From Hevea brasiliensis (lineage: Eukaryota > Streptophyta > Magnoliopsida > Malpighiales > Euphorbiaceae), in the NCBI RefSeq assembly GCF_030052815.1, contig NC_079505.1, forward strand, positions 28,040,843-28,104,842: a stretch of 64,000 nucleotides of DNA, written 5' to 3'. A program made the position numbers and the translations under genes. This document shows, piece by piece, positions 22,448 to 33,822 of the stretch. The notes under the pieces were generated by a model, which was not told where the DNA came from, searched no databases, and saw nothing but the letters and a program-made list of their open reading frames with translations. The number at the start of each line of letters is the position of its first letter. Position 1 is the stretch's first letter.

Positions 22448-25139
22448 TGTAACACCCCTATGTTTGGTAGTGCGTTCTACTGTTCTGGTGACAGTGTCTG
22501 TCCGAACAGCTAGGATGCTTGAAATTATATTTAAATATTAGTGAAGAGACATAAAATAATGAAATACAAGAAAAGAAAACACAAGAAAAAAAAGAAAAAA
22601 TAATAGCAATGAAATGTAACCAAGTTAAACGAGCCGAGAACCATAGCGATGGGTGACCGCACCGAGAAGTTACGGCGTGGACCGTTGACTAGCCTTGGAC
22701 CACGGGAAACCCTGAAAAATATTTTTAAGGCTTAAATGAATATCTATTGAAGTATAAATGTCATTAGAAATATCAAAGAAAAATTAATTAATTAGTACAA
22801 AGAAAAACGAAAAATCGAGAAAATGACAAAACTCGGTGTTACCGAAAAATTAGGAATGCAACCCGAATAGGGGCATTGTGGTCATTTGACACCCTAAGTT
22901 GCCTTTTGGCCTAAATGTCTATTAAAAATAAATGATATTACACTAAGAAAATGTCATGAAAAATTAAAATGGTGGTACATAATCTAAATAGCAAAAGATA
23001 GGAGGAAAATGTGCAAAAATTGGAAACTAAATAAATAACTATTAAAATGTTTAATAGTGCTCCACTAACTTCAGCATTTGGACACCTAAAGGGACACTTG
23101 GGAGGTGCAGCACTCATCTTCAACCTTAGGAAGAGAACCAGCCGAAAACCTCCATGGGAGTCCTCTATGGCCATCCACACTCCAAGCTCAAGTTCACCAT
23201 GATTTAGCCATCCTTTACACTAGCTTTCTTCATTAAACTTAACCACCATACCTTGGGCAGAATTCTTGGAGCAAGAAAGTTAAGTTTTGGTGAGGTTTTG
23301 AAGAAGTTGAAAAGTGGTAAGTGAGTGTTTTCAATTCTTGTTTCATTAAAAGTGTAACCAAGGTTGTGGGTAGTTGATTTATGGAAGAATTTTTGATGTT
23401 TGATGATTGAATGGTGATACACCATTTCAGTAGCCATGGGAATTCAGTATATGTAGCTTGTTTTTACTTGATTATGGTTGTTTAAGATGTTGTTATTGAT
23501 GGCAGCATGGATATGTGTATCATGGTTTGGAATTGGGTATGTAAATGGGGTATGTTCATGTGGTTAAATGGTGTAAATGGACTTTGAAAAATTCTGTGTT
23601 ATAGTGTGCATATTGAGAATGGTTACAAGCTGTCCAAAATGACCAAAATGTGTTGTTAAATGTGTTAATGGTAAGATACAAACTAGAAATGGCATGAAGG
23701 AAGTAAATTGGTAAGTGTTGAATATGTAATTGGTATGTGATGAAGAGTGTGTAGTAGGGCAGTGTATGTTTTGGCTTAGAACCTTAAGTGTGTGACTCCA
23801 ATTGGTATGAGACCAATTGGAGGTGAAACAAGGCACAAAATGTGCCAACTTTCATGAAGGAAGCTTACCAAAATTCTGCCTAAAAGGTGACTTGAAAAAT
23901 GACCAAATCTGGATTAGTGACTTGAAAGCCTGAAAATTGACCATTTGGGCAGTAGTTAGTGTTTTGACCATAACTTACTCGAATAAGGTCCAATTAACCT
24001 AAAATTTTTACCATGAATAGTTTAGACATATATCTACAATTCTTATGATGACACCAAAGCCCATAAATGGCCAGAACCAAGACAAATAGCTTGCAAAAAT
24101 TCAGGTATCAAAACTGGTCGAACCAAAAGTGACCTAAAAATGACCTAAAGTTACCATTTTGGTGCATTCTGTCCAGCATTGGTAAATTGACCATATCTTG
24201 GTCTACACAACTCAGAATGATCTGAAATTTTGCCCCGCATGCAATAAGACATAGACCTACAAGTTTGTAGTTTGGACCGAAACCCGAAAACCAAGGGAAC
24301 TAGGTCATCCGGCTAGGTCAAATTAGTATACCAAAATCCGGCAAATTGCAATAAAATGCAATATACTTGAAAATGAATTTGGTAACATGTACCAACACTA
24401 AAGGGCTATAAAATGTGACATATTGATAACATTACAATTGACTCACTTAGGGTGCATCAAGGGTCAACATGATAGGTTGACTAATGAAATGAATTGAAGG
24501 GAATAGTACCAAGGAAATTTAAATATTGGATTTTATTGTTAGAAACAAATTCATTGAGTACTGAAACAATTTAAATTGTGTGTTTCAGTTGAAAAGGATA
24601 TTGAGAAGTGTAAGGAACACTGAGTCAGGGCCAAGAGGCATATATCAAAGGTTTGTGCACAATAATTTTGACTTCTCATTTTCTACTTAAAAATTTAATT
24701 GAACATTATAGTTTTAAATTGTGTTTGTGCACAATACTTTTTCATATTTATTGCTTTTACCATAAAATTTATTTAGAGAAATGAGTTATGAATAATTTTT
24801 TATTGTTTTAGCTGTGAGAATTTTATTTGGAAATTATTGTGTTGCCTACTTTGCAAATGGAAATTTTGAGATAAAATGTGAATTATGGTTTGTATGAAAT
24901 ATTGTGATTTGGAATTGTTTTGATTCACACTTGGCATGATAATGTTACTATGTTCCTCCTCCATTTATGGGGTGAGTGTGATTATATTCCTCCCTCTTTG
25001 ACTTGCCAGTCTGAGATGAGTTTGGATGAGTTCTCATTATCTAGCTAGCTTCCTCCCTCATTGATTTCAATTAGTGGGGTGAGTGTGCCTTGTCGTGATG
25101 TACACACGGCATGTTCGGAAAAGTTTGTGTCATGACCTA

Positions 25140-25340
25140 AATTGTGTTATCGATTGGCAACACTGTGTTATTCAGTTATTTGATCAAATTGTGTTATTGA
25201 TTGGCAAAACTGTGTTATTCAGTTATTTGATCAAATGGTGTTATTGATTGGCAAAACTGTGTTATTCAGTTATTTGATCAAATGGTGTTATTGATTGGCC
25301 AAAACTATGTTATTCAATTGTTTGATCAAATTTGTGTTAT
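25140..25340 (+). repeat. Four-copy ~47-bp tandem repeat in U3
   Basis: The unit is TGTGTTATTGATTGGCAAAA then CTGTGTTATTCAGTTATTTGATCAAA, with small changes between copies. Related LTRs (for example 61640-61690, reverse orientation) have a single copy. The array ends about 65 bp upstream of the TATA box at 25405. Confidence 0.88.
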
Positions 25341-25404
25341 ATGAACTTTGTAAATTGTAAAATGGAATTGTCAATTATTTAATTTGCTAATTGTCAATAA
25401 AAGT

Positions 25405-25413
25405 TTTATATAT
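25405..25413 (+). promoter_or_regulatory. TATA box of the solo gypsy LTR
   Basis: TTTATATAT lies 28 bp before a conserved inverted repeat. The LTR at 60853 has TATATAAAA (61547-61555, minus sense) at the matching distance of about 30 bp from its own inverted repeat. Transcription would start around TTGTGCACC. Confidence 0.6.
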
Positions 25414-25440
25414 TGCATTTCAAATTGTTATTGTGCACCA

Positions 25441-25459
25441 CTGAGTAAATTTTACTCAG
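25441..25459 (+). other. Conserved 9-bp-stem hairpin at predicted RNA start
   Basis: CTGAGTAAATTTTACTCAG pairs perfectly except for the central base. Equivalent inverted repeats sit directly downstream of GTGCACCA in every related LTR of the window: 61499-61517, 40096-40115, 18885-18902, 30983-31000, 55709-55726 and 14053-14069. The inner stem bases differ between subfamilies while pairing is kept in the better copies. Confidence 0.7.
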
Positions 25460-26119
25460 CGATAACTTTTCATTGCTGTCGCAGGTAGACAGACTGACAG
25501 GGCAGCAGACTAGGCTGCTTGTACCACATTTTGAGATTTCACCGGGTATATTGAGTATACCATATTTTGTATTTTGTGCTGTAATGTATGTTCACTATAT
25601 GTATATATTGTTCTTGGTTTTGAGCAGTTGTAAATTAAAATTGTAAATTAAAATTATACATTAAAGTTCTAAACTAAATTTGTAAATTATTTTGGCTTGT
25701 AAAAATTGTGATATACTTCCTTTATCTCAGCTTTTGAAAACACTGGAAATTTATTATGGATTTGAGTTGGCAAATGTTGAGAAACTTATTGTGTTGATTG
25801 GATATTGGAGTTTGGGGATTGAACAAAATATTGGAAGTGCTTTTTATAGGTTTTTGAAGAACTGTTTTATTCAAAATACAGAGGGCACTCTGCCAAAATT
25901 TTTATAAAAATTATTAATTCTTCAAATATGTTATCTGGTTTTACTTCAGTTAAAAAAATTTTCAACACCGGTAAATAGTGCTCACCACTACAAAAAGAAG
26001 TAAGAAAAGTTTTACAATCCCTTATAGTGTATTTAATGGGTTATCAGTAGACGAAGTTGGTAATTTAGTAGGTATACTACGGGATCATGTTATGCCTTAC
26101 GGAGGAGTAGGGAGTGACA

Positions 26120-28860
26120 AAACTGCCCTCAAATTCAATCATACAAGCCCGTAGCATGTCCTTTAAGATCTAAATTACCCTTTCAGACTGGCTATCTGTC
26201 TGTGGGTGGAATGCCATATTGAAGTTCAATCTAATTCCTAGGGCTCTTTGAAGACTACCCCAGAATCTAGAAGTGAACCTAGGATCTCTGTCTGATACGA
26301 TGGATACTGGCACCCCATGCAGTCTTACTATCTCATCAATGTACAACTTGGCCAATCTTTCTAAACTATAGTCCATCCGTATTGGTAGAAATGAGCAGAC
26401 TTGGTCAGTCTGTCAACAATGACCCATACTGCATCATGACTCTTCTGTTTCCTCTGAAGTCCCATCACAAAATCCATTGTTATTCTCTCCCGTTTCCATT
26501 CTGGTATTGATAGTGGATGTAACAACCCAGCGGGTACTTGATGCTCTGCCTTCACTTGCTGACAAGTTAGGCATTTGCAAATAAATTCTGCCACATCTCT
26601 TTTCATACCCATCCACCAGTAATGCTCCTTTAGCCCTCTATACATTTTTGTGCCACTAGGGTGCATGGCAAAAGGAGACTCATGTGCTTCCTTCAAAATG
26701 ATCTGCCTCAATCAATCTCATTAGGAACACACATTACGCCTAGTGTAGCGATGGTATCATCTCTTATTGAGAATTACGGCTTTTGCCTGTGAACTTCTTC
26801 CAACAAACGATACTTCGATCATTACGAGCGACCATTACGATATGATCAATCAATACTGGCTGTACATGCTATGTAACTGCTGTCTGCCCCTCATCATTAA
26901 TCTCTAATCTGGCATGTAATGATCTCAACTCATGTACCATAGACAAAGGAGTAACCCATAGACTTGCCATAGTCTTGCGACTTAAGGCGTCAGCCACTAC
27001 ATTAGCTTTTCCTAACTGATAGTCTATCAGACAATCATAGTCTTTTATCAACTCTAACCATCTCCTCTATCTCAAATTCAACTCTTTCTGAGTGCCCAAA
27101 TACTTCAAACCCTTATGATCTATGTAGATGTAGCACTTTTCCCCATACAAATAGTGTCTCCAGATCTTAAGAGCCAACACTATAGCTGTAAGCTCCAAGT
27201 CATGTGTCAGATAATTCCTCTTATGCGGTTTCAGCTGGCGTGATGCATAGGTAATGACATTTCAATCTTGCATCAATACACAGCCTAACCCATTGTGAGA
27301 AGTATCACTGTAAACTGTGTATTCCTTACCCAGAGTAGGTAAAGTTAGGACTGGAGCCTCAGTCAAACACCTTTTCAATTCATCAAAACTCTATTGACAT
27401 TTATTCGTCCACTGAAATTTCACATCTTTTTAAAGTAGCTTAGTCAATGGAGATGCCAACATAGAAAATCCCTTCACAAAATGACGGTAGTATTTAGCTA
27501 AACCTAGAAAACTGCGAATCTCTGTGATATTTCTAGGTGGCCTCCAATTAAGGACAGCTTCTATCTTACTTGGATCTATCTTGATGCCCTCTACCGATAT
27601 TATATGCCCCAAGAAAGATATTTTTTTCAGCCAAAATTCACACTTCGATAATTTGGTGTGTAGCTGTTTCTCCCTCAAAGTCTACAGTACAATCCGCAGA
27701 TGTCTATGATGCTTTTCTGCACTCCTCGAATAGACCAATATATCATCTATGAATACCACAACAAACTGATCGAGGTATGGTCTGAAGACAGTGTTCATCA
27801 GATCCATAAAAGCAGCCGGAGCATTAGTTAACCCGAATGCCATGACCAAGAACTCATAATGGCCATAGCGAGTTCTGAAGGCAGTTTTAGCAATACTATG
27901 CTCTTGTACTTTCAGCTGACAATAACCTGATCTCAGGTCAATTTTGGGGAACACAGCTGCACCCCTCAACTGATCAAAAGAGTCAATAATGAGGGGCAAT
28001 GGATATCTATTCTTTATTGTCACCTTATTCAACTGCCGATAGTCAATACATAAACGGAGAGTGCCATCTTTCTTCATAACAAACAACACTGGCACTCCCC
28101 AAGGTGACACACTAGGGTGGATAAAGCCCTTATCAATTAGCTCTTGCAACTGCACTTTCAACTCTTTCAATTCTGCTGGTGCCATTCTATATGGTGTTAT
28201 AGAGATTGGGTCCACACCAGGCATAACATCAATCTCAAACTGCACCGCTCTTTCTGGAGGTAATCTTGGCAATTCATCAGGAAATACATCCGAAAAGTCA
28301 CATACTATAGGGATGTCCCTCAGTGCTGGACTCCCTACCTGGGTGTCTATCATATGTGCCAAGTATGCTTCAAACCCCTTTCTGATCATCCTTCTGGCTA
28401 GTGCAGCCGAAATGATATTTGATGGCAGTAAATGCCTCTCCCCAAGTATTACCACATCACCATACAGAGGGAGACCAAAAGTGACTATCTTTAGTCTATA
28501 GTCAATCATGGCGTGATGCCTGGCTAACCAATCCATGTCCAAGATGATATCATAATCTCTAAAGTGCATTTCAATCAAATCTGATAGAAAAACATGTCCT
28601 TGGATCATCAAAGGACAGTCTCTATAGATTCTGTTGACCCGAACCTCTTGTCCTAATAGACTAGTTACTAGTACTTCAAAACCCATTTTGACACACGAAA
28701 CAACAAGTGAACTAACTATGCTAGCACTAACATATGAGTTGGTTGAACCCAGATCAAACAGCACAAATACATCTTGATCAGAGATAGAGAATGTACCAGC
28801 TACAACATCGGAAGCCTCAGCCTCTTCTCGTTGTCTCATCATATAAACTCTGGCTGATGC
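26120..28860 (-). pseudogene. pol: Tekay copy 1 pol: protease, RT, RNase H, integrase core; broken
   Basis: From 28860 down: protease with [13 protein letters not shown] (the usual Asp-x-Gly site), RT with [29 protein letters not shown] and FIDDILVYS, connection and RNase H remnants ([25 protein letters not shown]), and integrase with an HHCC zinc site ([11 protein letters not shown]...CLTCQQ), [20 protein letters not shown] and SQSERVI. TAG at 27682 ends RT where copy 2 has CAG. TAA at 27430 replaces copy 2's CGA. TAG at 26869 is shared with copy 2. A one-base loss near 26388 shifts integrase. Positions 26740-26850 are oddly scrambled relative to copy 2. It continues at 22447 after the solo LTR. 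Confidence 0.9.
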
Positions 28861-30082
28861 ACTTCCTTGTACTGACTGACCAATAGTACCTTGACTGCCC
28901 AAAGCATTGCCTCTACCTTTGCCTCTTCCTCTGCCAACTGGTTGTGAACCTCTGGGAGCAGAACTCTGAATAGATCCTTCTGCAGTAGTAGGAGCTGGAC
29001 CAAATCTAAGGGCACTAGTATAGTCTTTAGCAAGATGGCCCTTGCCTCCACAGTTAAAATAGGCTCCTGTTGCCCAATAGCATTCTCCCCCATGAATCTT
29101 GCCACAAGTCTCACAGGGGAGGGGAGGTTGTGAACCCCTGCTCGACTGCTGACCAGACCTAGGGGGTCTCTGTCCAGAGAATCTGTCCCTTCCAAATCTT
29201 TCACCTCGACCTCTGTTAGGTCCACCAAATTTCTTCCTCTTCCCAGAAGTACCACTAGGACTTTGCTCTACTGACTTTTCCCCCTTGTCTTTCTCTGATT
29301 TCTCAGTTTTTTTTTTTATTTTTCTTTTGTTGGGGTCGCTTTAGATTCAATTCTTTCCAACTCAAGTGCTTGAGAAATGAGCTCTGAAAAATTACTGTGT
29401 CTGAATCATACTACTTGCATCCGTAGGCTGGGCTTCAAACTCGTCTCAAATCTCTTGCATCTTTCCTTGCTAGTAGAAAGGAGACTCCCAGCATAATGGC
29501 TTAAGTGGGAGAACTCCCTCTCATACTCTACCACTGATCTGTTGCCTTGCTTCAAACTCAGAAATTCTTGTAGTTTTTAATCAACATATGCATCTGGGAC
29601 GTATTTCTGTCTGAACTCTCTGATGAAGTCATCCCAGTTCAGTACTGGTGGTTCAGCCAAGCTGTGGGGGATGGTCTTCCACCAATCATACGCATCCCCT
29701 TGCAGTAGTGACACGGAGTATTCAAATTTCAACTCATCTGGGCAGTGCAGCTTCTTGAAAATCTGTCCATTCTCTCTAGCCACTGCTTTGCCTCTAAAAG
29801 GTCTACTGTACCCTTAAATTCCATAGCCCCATACTTTAATAGTTTGTCATACTCTCTGGCTGGAGGCTGTGATTGTATCACAGGTGTCTGGGGTGGAGCT
29901 TGAGCCGGCATACCCCTAGCCATTTGTTGAAACATTATCGCCATCTGCTGTGCCAATTATGCAGGAAACTGCGGTATTTGTGGGGCTGGTGCCACTGACC
30001 CACTGACAATCTGCAGAGCTGGGGCTTCCCTTTGTGCCTCAGCTTCAACAGATTGCTCACTTGAGTAATCCCCTTCTTCTAT
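28861..30082 (-). pseudogene. gag: Tekay copy 1 gag, start codon lost
   Basis: The frame begins at 30082, where ATA stands in place of the ATG used by the related gag at 60663. After an acidic N-terminus and a stop near 29959 it reads PPAREYDKLLKYGAMEFKGT, then LHCPDELKFEYSVSLLQGDA and YDWWKTIP, typical of a chromovirus gag. Its zinc region has [12 protein letters not shown] followed by a damaged second knuckle, [14 protein letters not shown], in which the first and last Cys are Tyr. Breaks are a frameshift near 29760 and a TAA at 29577. The short leader 30083-30271 carries the primer-binding site. Confidence 0.85.
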
Positions 30083-30250
30083 TTCAGTCTGAAGTTAGGA
30101 TATCTCCTGAACAATTAACACAAGGAGATTTCCCTCCGTTAGTTCATATTTATGATGTAATGCACTGTATGTAACAAATAAGGACATTGAGCAGTTGTAC
30201 TAAATAAAGAAAAGACACAAATTTACAAGTTAAAATATACTTCAAAAATT

Positions 30251-30263
30251 TGCTCTGATACCA
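30251..30263 (-). other. Primer-binding site of Tekay copy 1
   Basis: The minus strand reads TGGTATCAGAGCA, the initiator-Met-tRNA type, eight bases (TGTTTTAG) from the LTR. The same site and spacing occur at 54977-54989 and 60832-60844. Confidence 0.88.
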
Positions 30264-30271
30264 CTAAAACA

Positions 30272-33200
30272 TGTCACACCTTACCCCTCTGTAAGGCATA
30301 ACATGATCCTGTAGAATACCTAATGAACTACTGAACTTCACCTATCGATAACTCATTAAGTACCCTACAAGAGATTTTAAAATTATTTTCTTACTTTTTA
30401 TAAGTGGTGAGCATTTTCTAATAGGTATTAAAACATTTAATTAGAGTTTGAAAACTAGTAAAGATTTTTATTCCATTTTATTTCTTCGCAAATTTTATAA
30501 AAATTTTGGCAGAGTGCCGTTTATATTTTGAGAAAACAGCTCTTCAAATACCTGTAAAAAGGCACTTCCAATAATTTATCTCAACAACTTCATCAATTCA
30601 ACATTCACCCCAACCAATTTCAACATCATTTCTCAAATTTCAAAATTCAACATCATCAAAATACTACTAATTAATTTCATTCAAATTAAACAAAATACTT
30701 CCATTCATATTTCATTAAAGATAAAATAATTTACATACATCATTCCAAAAATTTACATTAGGAAAAATCTAAACCAAAATTTATTACAAGCTTTATACAA
30801 CTCTATACAACTGCTCATGACCATTTTCTACATTTACATACATTACATACATCAAAATAATTTTTACAATCAGGGTATAAAATATACCCGATAAACTTCA
30901 GCGTAGGTAGCTCCTCAATCCTCAGCAGTTCACTCTGCTGCTCCTCTAGTCTCTATATCTGTGACAACAATAACAGCCATCGCTGAGTACTAGGACTCAA
31001 TAGTGCACAACATACTAAAAATAATCTTTATGTGGAATTTAAATCATATTTATTCAAAAATTAAACTGAACATGAAATATAAATTCAAAACATGATTTAT
31101 AAGATTTTAATCCAAATAATTTCATTGCAAAAGTCCCAAAAAAAATTTCATAAAAACACACAGTTATATCATGCCATTCGAAACAAATATAATCTCAATA
31201 GCCAGAGGCTAAAGAGAAGTCACATCACAAGGCTAGCTAGCTCAAATTTATGGGAACCCATTCTTTTTCTTCTTCTACTGGCACACACTTCAACACTTCA
31301 GCCAGAGAAGGAATCAAAATTTGAAATTGATTTCCCCCACTAGTCATGCTAGTGAGGTATTCAAATATATGGTCATGACACTGTAGTTTCAAAACTATCT
31401 TAACAATTTACTAAACATTTAATGCCATTTCAAATATATACAATTAAACTTTCAACAATTTAAATTAAAAGCATAATAAACATTTTAGAACAATGATATC
31501 ACAATTCAATATTTCACTTCATTCAAAACGATGTGCAAAAGAAAATTTACAGAAATTCTATGTTGTGCACAAACCTTATACTAGTCGCCTCTTGGCCTTG
31601 ACTCGATCCCTTGGGTTCTTTCCTGGTATTCTTTTCAACTAAAACACACAGTTTCACAGTGTTTTAGTATCATAACTTATCATAAATCCAAAAATAAATT
31701 CAAATTTACTTTTACCTATCTTTACTATGCTAAAATTGGCGTTCTTTAAAATTTGTGTTTCGGGGTTACTATTCACTATACTATTCAAGTCAATTTGTTG
31801 ACTTTCTAATGCTTAATAGGTATGGGAATTCCAATTTCAGCCACATACAACAATTTGATTACTAAATTTGTTGGTTTTAGTCGTTTACTCAAATTTTAAG
31901 TCTTTAAGGCAAATTTGCAAATTTTTAGTTTTAGTGTCCTATGTTGCACTGTTCCATTGGTCATGTTGCTGTTAGAATTTGGCTAAGTTTTCTTCATAGT
32001 AAATTTTCCTTATTGTCTTAACTTTAATCTCCTTTTTGAATCACACTAATTTGAGTTTTGTAGCTCAAGTTATAGACATTTGAATTATGGTTTCCGGATT
32101 GGTCTAACCCAGATTTTCTGGGCAAATTTCTGGGTTCTGGCAGTTTTAGGTCACCAAATTTGGGTGACTAAATGACTTAGTTAATGGCATAATTTGGGTT
32201 TGTGTTATTCATGAAAGTTTTAGGTCTATATCTCAGCTTTCTGCTGGTAAAATGTCAGGTCATTTAGACCTGCCTAGCCAAGTTATGGCCAAATGAATAA
32301 ACACTGTTCATTTGGTTATTTTTGTACAGGGCAGCATACCTAATTCTGGATTTGGTTAATTTGTTCACTAGGTTTTAGTCACTTTTTGGGCATGATTCCA
32401 AAATGGAAAATATGCCATTTTGTGTCTAGTTTCATTCCCAATTGGCCTCACACCAATTAGGTTGGTAAATTTTCATTTTTGGTCCCTGAAATGGACCTTG
32501 GTCATGCTGCTAGAAAACTGACCACATCCAATCTGAATTTTCATTCAATTCCAACACTTCTAACATACCACAATTGGTCACAAATGACCATTTTTCAGCT
32601 CAAACTAGGTCAAACACACCATTTGACTAATTCTCCAATTTTTGTCTTCCAAAATCCTAGGCCCAAACCCTAATTACACAATTATTTCAATTCATGCAAT
32701 TTCAATACTTTAAACATACATATAACTTCACTAACCTTAGAATTCATATTCAATTAGGTTAAAGAACACCAAACCCTAACCACTCATAGCTGAACGAATT
32801 TCATATAGTTCTTAAACATATCATTTTGTTTCCTTTTTCAACAAATCATCACTCTATCAAGTTGTCTAATTATATATGTAAAGATACAAAAAGAGAAATC
32901 AACTAACCTTTATGCAAAATTTTTTTTCCCTTCAAAACTTCTTCCTTTCTTCTTCCTTTTTGTTATCAATAGGTGAATCAAGGTTCAAGGACAAGATTTA
33001 CTTAAGAAACCTTAGGGAAATTATGGCTAGATTAGGGTTTATGAAGCTTGAGTCAAGCTTCCATGGAGGTTTCAAGAAAGAAAAATGAGAGAGAGACCAA
33101 GGGACAGGGACGGCAAGAATGGATGAGGAAGGAGACTTTTTGTTTTTGTTTTTTTTTTTCCTTTCTTTTATGTGTTTTTAATCCTTTAGGAAGACCACAA

Positions 33201-33822
33201 TTATCCAAAATTAATTTTTTAATTATAATGTTTATTACATCATGCATGATGTCATGCAAGATGTCATCACTTTTTCACTTTTTCTTTTTCCTTTTTTTTA
33301 TTTTTTATTTTTCCATTAGTTCTTTAATTTAATTCCTGATTCTGAAATTTTCTTTTCTCTAATTTTATTTGACAATTAGGTCAAAAGTTAGCTCTGGGGG
33401 TTGATTGACCAAATTGGCCCTCGTCGGTTCGAACTGGTTTGCAAATAATTCAATATTTCTTTTGGATCCCTGACCTAATTATTTGACTGGCTTACCAATT
33501 CTTTTTTGTGATTTTCTCTTTTCCACTGTGTTCGCAATAGTCCTAAGGACCACAACATCACATTTTACAGTTAGAAATTTGAGTTTAAATCGCCTTCGCA
33601 ATCCTTCCTGAGAAGGTCACCCATCGTTGTGACTCTCGGTTCATTTAACTTATTATGTTATGTTCCTCTTATTTATACTTAACTAATTAACAATTACTAA
33701 TTATTTGTGTTTAGGGCTTATCTAGTTGTCTTAGATATGGTTCTAATCCCCTTAATTTTTCGAACCGACATTGGTCACCGAAATAGTGAAATATACTAGG
33801 CTATACAAATAGGGGTGTTACA
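30272..33822 (-). repeat. Tekay LTR 2, shared between the two copies
   Basis: This LTR is 3,551 bp, TGTCACACC...GGTGTTACA. A primer site lies on its left and a polypurine tract (minus-strand G run, plus-strand C13 at 33829-33838) on its right, so it ends one copy and starts the other. The inverted repeat is at 30983-31000 (one mismatch). An antisense frame is at 32479-32673. Confidence 0.9.

Larger units (their letters stand above)
22448..26119 (+). mobile_element. Solo gypsy LTR in opposite orientation
   Basis: TGTAACACC...GGAGTGACA is 3,672 bp and flanked by CAACT (22443-22447) and AAACT (26120-26124), a 5-bp duplication with one change. Comparison with the intact sister sequence at 34560 (CCCAACTGCCCTC) confirms the insertion point. 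There is no internal region or second LTR, so this is a solo LTR left by LTR-LTR recombination. It belongs to the group of the 13424 LTR and the fragment at 1-195. It carries a four-copy 47-bp repeat, a TATA box and a hairpin. Confidence 0.92.

Noticed and set aside
28061..28501. Plus-strand 146-codon ORF, with a related 93-codon one at 36511-36792.
   Set aside because: Both are complements of the Tekay protease/RT region, which has clear family motifs on the minus strand.
28839..29255. Minus-strand 138-codon ORF in copy 1, and its relative at 53595-53990.
   Set aside because: Out of frame with the recognisable gag zinc-knuckle frame; conserved only because the DNA is conserved.
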